Shown: positions 1-5,207, numbered from the stretch's first letter. The stretch is DNA of 6,002 bases from Oscillospiraceae bacterium (GCA_017399325.1 JAFQDY010000052.1:1-6002), one strand, 5' to 3'. The notes: generated by a model from the sequence alone, not told the origin. A program made the numbers and translations.

Positions 1-16
1 GAAGCGTCTGATGTTT

Positions 17-92
17 AGCGGCGTAACTCAGTTGGTAGAGTACCCGGTTCATACCCGGTCTGTCACCTGTTCAAGTCAGGTCGCCGCTACCA
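17..92 (+). tRNA. tRNA-Met (anticodon CAT)
   Basis: The sequence folds as a complete cloverleaf with an encoded CCA end. The acceptor stem is AGCGGCG (17-23) with CGCCGCT (82-88). The D stem is ACTC/GAGT, the anticodon loop TTCATAC lies at 48-54 with anticodon CAT at 50-52, and the T arm is ACCTG-TTCAAGT-CAGGT (65-81). The lowest pair of the anticodon stem is a C-T mismatch (43 and 59). The first acceptor pair is a normal A-T pair, unlike the unpaired first position of bacterial initiator tRNA, so this is more likely elongator tRNA-Met. A CAT anticodon could also belong to a lysidine-modified tRNA-Ile, but the arm sequences look more like Met. It directly abuts the next tRNA gene, so the two are probably cotranscribed. 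Confidence 0.93.
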
Positions 93-167
93 GGCCCGTT
101 GGTCAAGCGGTTAAGACACCGCCCTTTCACGGCGGTAACAGGGGTTCGATTCCCGTACGGGTCACCA
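93..167 (+). tRNA. tRNA-Glu (anticodon TTC)
   Basis: This is a full cloverleaf starting on the base after the preceding CCA. The acceptor stem is GGCCCGT (93-99) with ACGGGTC (157-163), including one G-T wobble at the second pair, and it ends in an encoded ACCA. The anticodon stem CCGCC/GGCGG (119-123, 131-135) encloses the loop CTTTCAC with anticodon TTC at 126-128. The T loop is TTCGATT. An intrinsic terminator begins five bases downstream, so this is the last gene of the tRNA transcript. Confidence 0.95.
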
Positions 168-171
168 AAAA

Positions 172-204
172 GAAAACCACTCCTTTTCGGAGTGGTTTTC
201 ATTT
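172..204 (+). terminator. Intrinsic terminator of the tRNA operon
   Basis: A perfect 12-base-pair stem (172-183 with 189-200) closes a five-base TTTTC loop. The 3' arm ends in TTTTC and is followed by ATTTTG, giving a usable U-rich stretch. It lies just downstream of tRNA-Glu and reads in the same direction. Confidence 0.85.
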
Positions 205-212
205 TGTCCATC

Positions 213-293
213 CGGGAATCGAAAGGCCGTTAAGAAAAGTGTCCGGTGGACACTTTTTAGGCCGTGGGAGATTCCCATGGGGCGAAGCCCCAT
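213..293. repeat. Structured inverted-repeat element, copy A
   Basis: Nested inverted repeats form a long stem with conserved spacers. The outer arms are GGGAATC (214-220) and GATTCCC (270-276), the middle arms GGCC (225-228) and GGCC (260-263), and the inner hairpin pairs AAAAGTGTCC (235-244) with GGACACTTTT (248-257) around loop GGT. The left spacer is GAAA (221-224) and the right spacer is GTGGGA (264-269). A separate small hairpin follows at 277-293 (ATGGGGC, loop GAA, GCCCCAT). A second copy with the same plan lies at 359-438. No protein-coding gene is credible here. Its function is unknown; it could be a small mobile palindromic repeat or a structured RNA segment. Confidence 0.7.
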
Positions 294-319
294 ATGGATA
301 AGAACAGGCTTAAGACATA

Positions 320-350
320 AGAGACACACCATTCGGTGTGTCTCTTTTTT
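320..350 (+). terminator. Intrinsic terminator-like hairpin
   Basis: An 11-base-pair perfect stem (320-330 with 335-345) with loop ATTC is followed by a run of six T bases (345-350). It is a strong plus-strand intrinsic terminator by shape. There is no gene between the first terminator at 172-204 and this one, so it may catch read-through, or it may have been duplicated together with the structured element that follows it. Read on the minus strand it has only a weak T-rich tail, so it might help end transcripts from the phosphatase gene. Confidence 0.75.
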
Positions 351-358
351 GCTACCCG

Positions 359-438
359 CGGGAATCGAAAGGGCGGCCTTGGCGAAGCCAAGGTAACCAA
401 CAGTCCACCGGACTGTTGGTTAGCCCGTGGGAGAGTCC
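359..438. repeat. Structured inverted-repeat element, copy B
   Basis: This has the same architecture as the element at 213-276. The outer arm GGGAATC (360-366) pairs with GAGTCC (433-438) with one mismatch. The GAAA spacer (367-370) and GTGGGA spacer (427-432) are kept. The middle arms are GGGC (371-374) and GCCC (423-426). Inside are two hairpins: CCTTGGC-GAA-GCCAAGG (377-393), and a perfect 13-base-pair stem (394-406 with 410-422) around loop ACC. The tip GTCCACCGGAC (403-413) is the exact reverse complement of the tip GTCCGGTGGAC in copy A (241-251). It ends about 28 bases from the end of the phosphatase gene. No intrinsic terminator with a proper T-tract is visible for that gene on the minus strand. 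Confidence 0.7.
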
Positions 439-465
439 ATCGTTCTTCAGAGCGCAGCCGAGTAA

Positions 466-1878
466 TTATTCACCGAACTCGAGCGCGCCCATAAAGGTGG
501 CAAAGGCCTGACCGATCTGGGTGTTATCAACGGAGGTGTTGTGGAAATAGTCGCCCCTGTTTCCGTGGGCGAACACGCACACATCCTCACCGGTGTGATT
601 ATCAGAGGTATACTTAAAGTCCTCGGTCAAGCCGCCGGTCTCGTGGTCGGCGGTGATCAGCACGAAGGTGTTGGGGTGGTAGAAGGCATATTCCATCACA
701 AGACCGATGGCCTGATTGAACCGCACCAAAGCGCTGAAAGACATCTCTTTGTCGTTGGCGTGGTTGTGCTTGTCAGTGTAAGCCTCTTCATACATCATAA
801 AGAAACCCTTTTTGTTGTCATCCAGTTTATCCAGATTGCCGGTGATGGCGTTGCGAAGTTTGGTGACACCGGCCTCATCATAATAGTCGTAGTCGCAATC
901 GATGATGGTGCCATAAGTGTCCACGGTTATCTGTTGGCTTGCCAAAATCTCGTCACTGCTGTTGCGGTCGCTGGCGTGGGCACTGAAGGCAGAGGGGGTC
1001 GCGCCGGTCTGTACTTCCGTAGACATAACCGCCGTGGACTTGCCCTGTTGGGCGGCCAGCTCCGTCAAAGACAGCAGATCCTTGCCATCCTTGTTCCGGC
1101 CCAGATAGCCGTTGAGGGTCTTGGTGCCGGTGGCCAGAGCCGTGCCGGAGGCGGCGCTGTCGGTGGTGCCGGACAAAGAGCGGGTACGGGCAGTGCCTTG
1201 GTAGGGCAAATAGTAGCCGTAGAACAGCTCCTCGCCGTCGCCGTATGCGATGCGGTTATCCATCACTTCAAACAGTCTTGTGGTGTTCACACCCATACCG
1301 TCGCCGATCATCAGAATGAAGTTGGTAGCTTTCTTTACGATGGGGTCGAGGGTGGATACCTGCTTGGGGATCTGTGCCTCGAAATCGGCCTTCGGCACAT
1401 AGGTGTTGATAAAATAGTAGGCTGCCGCCGCAATGACAAAGTATTCACCCTCCAAGGCGATCGCGTTGTCCTCGGCTAAAATAGTAAACTGAGCCTTTCC
1501 CACGACAGGGTCTAACCGGGAGGAAATGGGACGGGAGGTTTCACCTACAACGATTTCGTACTGCGCCGCGGCAGCATCGTCCTCCGCCAGCTTCAGCTCC
1601 AGACCGGTACGGGTTTTCACCATATTTTGAATGTACTGGGCGGCTCGTTTGCTGTAAGCAGAGTCGTCGTCGGAATAAACGATGACAAAATCCTTCAGGT
1701 CAACACCGTTCAGGCTGGAGGAAGCGGTGTTCTCCGGGGCGTTGTCAGCGGAGGTGTTGTCGGCAGAGGGGTCAATAAGGGAATCCGTCGTTTTCGCGCA
1801 GGCGGTAAAGCCGGCTAACAGCAGGATCAGCGCCAAAACCAGCGCAAGGAGGCGGATGCGTTTTCTTTGTGTACCCAC
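466..1878 (-). CDS. Alkaline phosphatase family lipoprotein
   Basis: The gene encodes a 470-residue phosphomonoesterase predicted to sit on the outside of the cell membrane. Residues 5-26 are a basic then hydrophobic signal segment ending before Cys27, a plausible though not ideal lipobox (FTAC). A Ser/Asn/Ala-rich linker follows to about residue 56. Residues 57-185 form an extra domain (IVYSDDD near 66, EIVVGETSRP near 108). The catalytic domain follows: Asp193 in IGDGMG, nucleophile Ser241 in TTDSAASG, Thr294 region (TGATPSAFSAH), Glu364/Asp369/His373 in EEAYTDKHNH, Asp411-His412 in TADHETGG, and His428 in NHTGEDV. These match the metal and catalytic ligands of E. coli PhoA (Ser102, Glu322, Asp327, His331, Asp369, His370, His412). 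The start is GTG at 1876-1878, with AGGAG nine bases upstream. Release of phosphate from extracellular organic phosphates is the likely role; the true substrate is not shown. Confidence 0.93.
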   Translation of the reverse strand: MGTQRKRIRLLALVLALILLLAGFTACAKTTDSLIDPSADNTSADNAPENTASSSLNGVDLKDFVIVYSDDDSAYSKRAAQYIQNMVKTRTGLELKLAEDDAAAAQYEIVVGETSRPISSRLDPVVGKAQFTILAEDNAIALEGEYFVIAAAAYYFINTYVPKADFEAQIPKQVSTLDPIVKKATNFILMIGDGMGVNTTRLFEVMDNRIAYGDGEELFYGYYLPYQGTARTRSLSGTTDSAASGTALATGTKTLNGYLGRNKDGKDLLSLTELAAQQGKSTAVMSTEVQTGATPSAFSAHASDRNSSDEILASQQITVDTYGTIIDCDYDYYDEAGVTKLRNAITGNLDKLDDNKKGFFMMYEEAYTDKHNHANDKEMSFSALVRFNQAIGLVMEYAFYHPNTFVLITADHETGGLTEDFKYTSDNHTGEDVCVFAHGNRGDYFHNTSVDNTQIGQAFATFMGALEFGE

Positions 1879-1909
1879 AGTGGCTCACTCCTTTTGGTAT
1901 GTTACGTCC

Positions 1910-1938
1910 ATTTTCGCATATCTTTCCGTTCTTGTCAA
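1910..1938 (-). promoter_or_regulatory. Promoter of the alkaline phosphatase gene
   Basis: On the minus strand a perfect TTGACA (1938-1933) is followed after 17 bases by GAAAAT (1915-1910), preceded by TGC, an extended -10 signature. This would start transcription about 25 bases upstream of the ribosome binding site of the GTG start. The -35 box overlaps that of the divergent plus-strand promoter by five bases. I see no convincing Pho-box direct repeats. Confidence 0.6.
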
Positions 1939-1959
1939 TTTCACATTTTGTGCTATAAT
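1932..1959 (+). promoter_or_regulatory. Promoter of the membrane protein gene
   Basis: TTGTCA (1932-1937), a 16-base spacer and a perfect TATAAT (1954-1959) preceded by TGC form a strong sigma-A-type promoter with an extended -10. A small dyad CACA-TTT-TGTG (1942-1952) lies in the spacer. The start codon of the membrane protein follows about 30 bases after the -10 box, giving a short leader. Confidence 0.75.
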
Positions 1960-1990
1960 GAAAAAAAGAAAACCAATGGGGGAAAAGATA

Positions 1991-2719
1991 ATGGAAAAAG
2001 GTATCAAGATCGGCGGTATCGCCTTGTTTGTTTTGTATGGCATCTATCCTTTGGGCGCGTTGATCGCCCGGCTTTGCGGGTATCAACTGACTATGTTCAG
2101 CGGCACAGTCTGGAATCTGCTTTTGATCGCCCTCACCGCGGCCTACTTTGTGCTGCGGCTGAAAACACAAGACCCCTTTGACGAATCGGAAGAAGAGGAC
2201 GGCATGCCCATCGGTCTGCTGCCTGTGGTTGGTATGGCAAACTGGGTCAGCAACGCAACAAAAGGCACAGGCGTCATCGCAACCGCCGTGATTGCATTCT
2301 TCTGCACATTCATTTTGGGTATGAAGTTCGGAAAAATCAAGTGGGCCAAGACCACCGGCCTGCTGGTTTCCGGCGCGCTTTTGATGCCCATGGCATTTCT
2401 CTCTATCATTGGCATCGCGTTTAGTAACGGAGGCAATGATACGGTAGTAGACACCGTATTTTCCCCGGAAAAAACCTGCTATGTGGAAGTTGTCGACAAC
2501 AACCAGGGAGAGCAAGGGGGCAATATGCTGGTCAAGGCCTACCAGAAAGGCGGCTTTGATGCAGGCGTGTTTACTGTTTCCAAGCGGCCTGTGACCGTGT
2601 ATGTGGCCCAATATGAAAAAACCGCCCCAACCGTGGCGATCGGCTGGGACGGAGAAGATACGGTACTGATCAACGAAAAGGCCTACTGTGTTACAGAAAT
2701 TTATACAGAAGTGGAATAG
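1991..2719 (+). CDS. Four-helix membrane protein with C-terminal exported domain
   Basis: I do not recognise this 242-residue protein with confidence. Hydrophobic stretches at about 6-28, 38-56, 92-112 and 121-145 suggest four membrane helices. The loop between the second and third is strongly acidic (DPFDESEEED, 61-70). A soluble beta-rich C-terminal region (about 148-242) begins FSPEKTCYVEVVDN and contains WDGEDTVLINEKAY. The pattern of a 'SPEK-Y' start and a 'W-D-TV-IN' end recalls the C-terminal part of small Firmicutes proteins of the DUF5412 kind; this is a resemblance from memory, not a search result. The ATG at 1991 is chosen because GGGGG lies eight bases upstream. An in-frame ATG at 1976 overlaps that signal. 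The frame stays open back to 1682, but that extension lies antisense to the phosphatase and upstream of the promoter. Confidence 0.75.
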   Translation: MEKGIKIGGIALFVLYGIYPLGALIARLCGYQLTMFSGTVWNLLLIALTAAYFVLRLKTQDPFDESEEEDGMPIGLLPVVGMANWVSNATKGTGVIATAVIAFFCTFILGMKFGKIKWAKTTGLLVSGALLMPMAFLSIIGIAFSNGGNDTVVDTVFSPEKTCYVEVVDNNQGEQGGNMLVKAYQKGGFDAGVFTVSKRPVTVYVAQYEKTAPTVAIGWDGEDTVLINEKAYCVTEIYTEVE

Positions 2720-3123
2720 CCATTTAACACTTCCGGCTGGAAACTGTGGGGCAGAAGTTCGGCCAGTGTCGCGGTTTTGTAGCCGTTTCCGTCGGCCAGA
2801 TAGATGAGAAAATCGTCTTGACAGAACTCCCGCATCACTTGCCGGCAGACTCCGCAAGGGGGAAAAGTACCGGTGATGGCGCCGTCTTTGCCGCCGCAAA
2901 CGGCAATGGAAACAAAATCCCGATGGCCGTCGTAAACCGCCTTGAAAATGGCGGTGCGCTCAGCGCAGTTGGTAGGGCCGTAGGCGGCATTTTCGATGTT
3001 ACAGCCCTGGTAGACCGTGCCGTCGGCGCACAAAAGGGCAGCGCCCACCTTGTAACCGGAATAGGGGGCGTAAGCGTGGAGCATAGCCTCTTTGGCCTGT
3101 TCGATCAGTTTCTCGGGACTCAT
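2701..3123 (-). CDS. cdd: Cytidine deaminase
   Basis: The 140-residue protein has the length of the homotetrameric bacterial cytidine deaminases, which convert cytidine and deoxycytidine to uridine and deoxyuridine in the cytoplasm. Asn42 and Glu44 in CNIENAAYG form the ribose-binding signature. Cys53-Ala-Glu55 in TNCAERTA supplies one zinc ligand and the proton-shuttling glutamate. Cys90 and Cys93 in PPCGVCRQ supply the other zinc ligands. The ATG at 3121-3123 has AGGAGG five bases upstream. It is the last gene of the deoC-deoB-cdd operon, 39 bases after deoB. Its last 19 bases overlap the end of the convergent membrane protein gene, and no terminator is visible at either end of that overlap. 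Confidence 0.96.
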   Translation of the reverse strand: MSPEKLIEQAKEAMLHAYAPYSGYKVGAALLCADGTVYQGCNIENAAYGPTNCAERTAIFKAVYDGHRDFVSIAVCGGKDGAITGTFPPCGVCRQVMREFCQDDFLIYLADGNGYKTATLAELLPHSFQPEVLNGYSTSV

Positions 3124-3138
3124 AAAATCCTCCTTTTT

Positions 3139-3159
3139 CTGCCATCCTTTGGGTGGCAG
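3139..3159. other. Hairpin between deoB and cdd
   Basis: A nine-base-pair stem (3139-3147 with 3151-3159, one G-T pair) closes a TTT loop. In the operon mRNA it sits between the deoB stop codon and the cdd Shine-Dalgarno sequence, leaving only a few bases to the latter. The T-rich stretch (GTTTTATTTT) lies on the plus-strand side, so it is not an intrinsic terminator for the operon. It could be an RNA-processing or stability element, or have no role. Confidence 0.5.
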
Positions 3160-3162
3160 GTT

Positions 3163-4329
3163 TTATTTTAAGATCTTGTGGGCAAAGGACTTGCCGGGGG
3201 TGTCAAGGGAAACGCCGAAAATGTCTGCAACTGTGGCGGCAATGTCCGCAAAACTGCCCCGCGTACCCAAATTGGCGGGGACAACGCCCTTGCTGAATGC
3301 CAAAACCGGCACATACTCCCGGGTGTGGTCGGTGGTGGCGGAGTAGGCCGGGTCGCAGCCGTGGTCGGCGGTGATGATGAGCATATCGTCTTGCTCCAGT
3401 TTGGGAAGAAAATCGCCCAGCCAGCGGTCAAATTCACTTAAGGCTTCCGCGTAACCAATCGCATCCCGCCGGTGGCCGTAGAGCATATCAAAATCTACCA
3501 GATTGGCAAAGCAAAGACCCGTAAAATCTTGGTTTACATAACTTTCCAAATGATCCATTCCGTGGTTGTTGCTTTTGTTGTAGACAAATTCGGCAAGGCC
3601 TTGCCCTGCAAAAATGTCGTGGATCTTTCCGATGCCGATGGTAGCAAGACCGGCGTTTTTCAAAGCATCCAAAAGGGTGGCTTTTGGTGGCGTCAAAGAA
3701 AAATCGTGGCGGTTTGCGGTGCGAACAAAATTCCTCGGTGTCCCTACAAAGGGACGGGCTATCACCCGACCCACGCCGTGTTTGCCCTGTAAAATGTTCC
3801 GTGCAATGCGGCAATATTCATATAACTGCTCCGGCGGTACGATCTCCTCGTGGGCGGCAATTTGGAATACAGAATCGGCGGAGGTGTACACGATCAGATC
3901 GCCGGTTTCCATATGTTCCTTGCCGTATCGTTCGATCACTGCTGTGCCGGACCAGGGGGCGTTGGCAAGCACGCCTCTGCCGGTTGCTTCACGAAACGGC
4001 CCGAGAACTTCTTTCGGGAATCCATTCGGATAGGTAGGTAGAGGTTGTTCCGAAATAATTCCGGCAATTTCCCAATGGCCGATGGTGGTGTCCTTGCCTT
4101 GGGAGGCTTCCGCCAGCCGTCCAAATGCGGCAGTGGGGGAGGGAACTTTGGGCAGGCAGGAAACACCGTCCATATTGCCCAAACCCGCCTGGATCAAATT
4201 GGGAATGCGCAGGCGTCCTGTTTTGGCGCAGGCGGCTAAAGTATCCACGCCCACATCGCCAAAGGTGTTGCTATCGGGCATCGCGCCCACACCGAAAGAG
4301 TCCAGCACAATTAAGAAAATGCGTTTCAT
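3163..4329 (-). CDS. deoB: Phosphopentomutase
   Basis: The 388-residue protein matches the usual size of the Firmicutes enzyme. It interconverts (deoxy)ribose 1-phosphate and 5-phosphate, linking nucleoside phosphorolysis to central metabolism. It belongs to the alkaline phosphatase superfamily. Visible motifs are Asp10 in LIVLDSFGVGAMPD, the phosphorylated threonine Thr82 in GKDTTIGHWE, Asp281 and His286 in DMLYGHRRD, Asp322-His323 in TADHGCDP, and His335 in TDHTREYVP. These correspond to the two-manganese site and phosphothreonine described for the Bacillus cereus enzyme. The segment between the last two metal motifs appears one residue longer than in E. coli DeoB. The ATG at 4327-4329 has AGGAG five bases upstream. 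It is the middle gene of the operon, 66 bases after deoC, with an intergenic palindromic repeat in that gap. Confidence 0.97.
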   Translation of the reverse strand: MKRIFLIVLDSFGVGAMPDSNTFGDVGVDTLAACAKTGRLRIPNLIQAGLGNMDGVSCLPKVPSPTAAFGRLAEASQGKDTTIGHWEIAGIISEQPLPTYPNGFPKEVLGPFREATGRGVLANAPWSGTAVIERYGKEHMETGDLIVYTSADSVFQIAAHEEIVPPEQLYEYCRIARNILQGKHGVGRVIARPFVGTPRNFVRTANRHDFSLTPPKATLLDALKNAGLATIGIGKIHDIFAGQGLAEFVYNKSNNHGMDHLESYVNQDFTGLCFANLVDFDMLYGHRRDAIGYAEALSEFDRWLGDFLPKLEQDDMLIITADHGCDPAYSATTDHTREYVPVLAFSKGVVPANLGTRGSFADIAATVADIFGVSLDTPGKSFAHKILK

Positions 4330-4339
4330 AGTTTCTCCT

Positions 4340-4394
4340 TAAAGAGCCTTCCCCTTGAGGGAAAGGTGGACCGCGTTAGCGGTGGATGAGGTGT
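4340..4394. repeat. Intergenic palindromic repeat between deoC and deoB
   Basis: This consists of two small hairpins in tandem: an imperfect one (CCTTCCC at 4347-4353 with GGGAAAGG at 4359-4366, one bulged base) and ACCGC-GTTA-GCGGT at 4370-4383. A GGATGAGGTG tail follows at 4384-4393. From memory this layout (AGAGCCTTCCCCTTGAGGG ... GGATGAGGTG) is a widespread intergenic repeat in Oscillospiraceae-type genomes. It fills nearly the whole deoC-deoB gap and stops a few bases before the deoB ribosome binding site. It may influence the relative amounts of the two genes' mRNA. Confidence 0.7.
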
Positions 4395-4395
4395 T

Positions 4396-5064
4396 TTAGT
4401 AAGTTCCGTCGTTTTTCAGACCCTTGGCGATCTTCACGATCCGGGATGTGCCCAAACGGGACGCCCCCAGTTCAATGAACTTTTCCGCGTCTTCCAGCGA
4501 GGAAATACCGCCTGCGGCCTTGATCTTCACATCCGGGCCGATGTGCTTGGCAAACAGAGCCACATCGTCAAAGGTTGCGCCCGCAACAGAAAAACCGGTG
4601 GAAGTCTTGATATAGTCTGCCTTGGCGTCGGTAACGCAGCGGCAAAGGGCGATCTTTTCGTCTTCGGTCAGCAGGCAGGTTTCAATGATCACTTTCAGGA
4701 TCTTGCCCTTGCAGGCTTCTTTCACCGCGGCAATTTCGGCGGTGATGTCCGCCCAGCGGCATTCCTTTGCCCAGCCGATGTTGATGACCATATCCACCTC
4801 GTCCGCGCCGTTTGCTACCGCGTCGGCGGCCATAAAGCACTTTGCCTTGGTGGTGGCGTAGCCGTTGGGGAAACCGATGACCGTACAGATGGCAAGGCGC
4901 TGGCCCACATAATCCTTTGCCTGTTTCACGAACGACGCAGGGATGCAGACAGATGCAGTGGAGTAGGCAATGCCGTCGTCGCAAATGCCCTTGATGTCCG
5001 ACCAGGTGGCGGCTTGGTTCAGTAAGGTGTGGTCGCATTTTGCCAAAATTTGGGACAGTTCCAT
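4396..5064 (-). CDS. deoC: Deoxyribose-phosphate aldolase
   Basis: The 222-residue class I aldolase has the typical DeoC length. It splits 2-deoxyribose 5-phosphate into glyceraldehyde 3-phosphate and acetaldehyde in the cytoplasm. The Schiff-base lysine is Lys153 in DYIKTSTGF, the second active-site lysine is Lys182 in VKIKAAGGI, and the catalytic aspartate is Asp91 in EVDMVINIG; these correspond to E. coli Lys167, Lys201 and Asp102. Other family marks are CDHTLL near residue 10 and TVIGFPNGYATTKAK (61-75). The frame stays open upstream to 5127, but the ATG at 5062-5064 is chosen. It has AGGAG seven bases upstream and aligns with the normal DeoC start, and the upstream extension would run through the promoter. 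It is the first gene of the deoC-deoB-cdd operon. Confidence 0.96.
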   Translation of the reverse strand: MELSQILAKCDHTLLNQAATWSDIKGICDDGIAYSTASVCIPASFVKQAKDYVGQRLAICTVIGFPNGYATTKAKCFMAADAVANGADEVDMVINIGWAKECRWADITAEIAAVKEACKGKILKVIIETCLLTEDEKIALCRCVTDAKADYIKTSTGFSVAGATFDDVALFAKHIGPDVKIKAAGGISSLEDAEKFIELGASRLGTSRIVKIAKGLKNDGTY

Positions 5065-5092
5065 AGTGATGCTCCTATCGTCTTTTTCTTTT

Positions 5093-5121
5093 ATTATACC
5101 GAAGAGATAGCCGTTATGCAA
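5093..5121 (-). promoter_or_regulatory. Promoter of the deoC-deoB-cdd operon
   Basis: On the minus strand TTGCAT (5121-5116), a 17-base spacer and a perfect TATAAT (5098-5093) form a near-consensus housekeeping promoter. Transcription would start near 5086, leaving a leader of about 20 bases that holds the deoC ribosome binding site. The leader is too short for a riboswitch. No clear operator dyad for a DeoR-type repressor is visible, and no regulator gene is adjacent in this operon. Confidence 0.8.
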
Positions 5122-5150
5122 GAGCATAAAAAGCCCCGCGTTTGCTATTT

Positions 5151-5176
5151 GTAGGGGGCGGCGCCTTCGACGCCCC
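5151..5176. repeat. GC-rich palindrome (GTAGGGG type)
   Basis: GGGGCG (5155-5160) and CGCCCC (5171-5176) are inverted around ten bases, following GTAG. Palindromes starting GTAGGGGCG recur between genes in many Clostridia, as I recall. It lies upstream of the deoC promoter in a gene-free stretch (5122-5417). A second copy cannot be seen here, so family membership is inferred. Confidence 0.45.
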
Positions 5177-5178
5177 GC

Positions 5179-5207
5179 AAAAAGCCTCCCTCGTCCGAGG
5201 AAGGCTT
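5179..5207 (-). terminator. Terminator-like hairpin read on the minus strand
   Basis: AAGCCT (5182-5187) pairs with AGGCTT (5202-5207), and after one mismatch CCTCG (5189-5193) pairs with CGAGG (5196-5200) around a TC loop. On the minus strand the stem is followed by a short T run (5183-5179). It would shield the deoC operon from leftward read-through, but no minus-strand gene is visible to its right. It could equally be part of a mobile palindromic repeat cluster. Confidence 0.45.

Noticed and set aside
11..301. A plus-strand open frame of 96 codons
   Set aside because: It runs through both tRNA genes, a terminator and a structured repeat, and has no ribosome binding site.
168..465. CRISPR array or insertion sequence
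   Set aside because: There are only two copies of unequal, internally palindromic units with no spacer pattern, and no transposase gene is present.
541..1479. A long plus-strand open frame of 312 codons
   Set aside because: It is entirely antisense to the phosphatase gene, whose catalytic motifs are unmistakable; its product looks like low-complexity Gly/Val-rich shadow sequence.
1895..1960. Pho box upstream of the phosphatase
   Set aside because: No set of regularly spaced direct repeats of the TT(A/T/C)ACA kind could be found; only short AT-rich similarity is present.
1682..1990. Upstream extension of the membrane protein frame
   Set aside because: The extension is antisense to the phosphatase and lies upstream of the promoter at 1932-1959; the ATG at 1991 has a ribosome binding site and starts the first hydrophobic helix properly.
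1772..2899. A minus-strand open frame of 375 codons
   Set aside because: It spans the promoters, the membrane protein gene and parts of two other genes, and its product is rich in Cys, His and Arg without any recognisable motif.
5065..5092. Riboswitch or attenuator in front of deoC
   Set aside because: The predicted leader is only about 20 bases, too short for such a structure.
5065..5127. Upstream extension of DeoC by 21 residues
   Set aside because: It would begin upstream of the operon promoter; the ATG at 5062-5064 has a well-placed AGGAG and matches the family's usual start.
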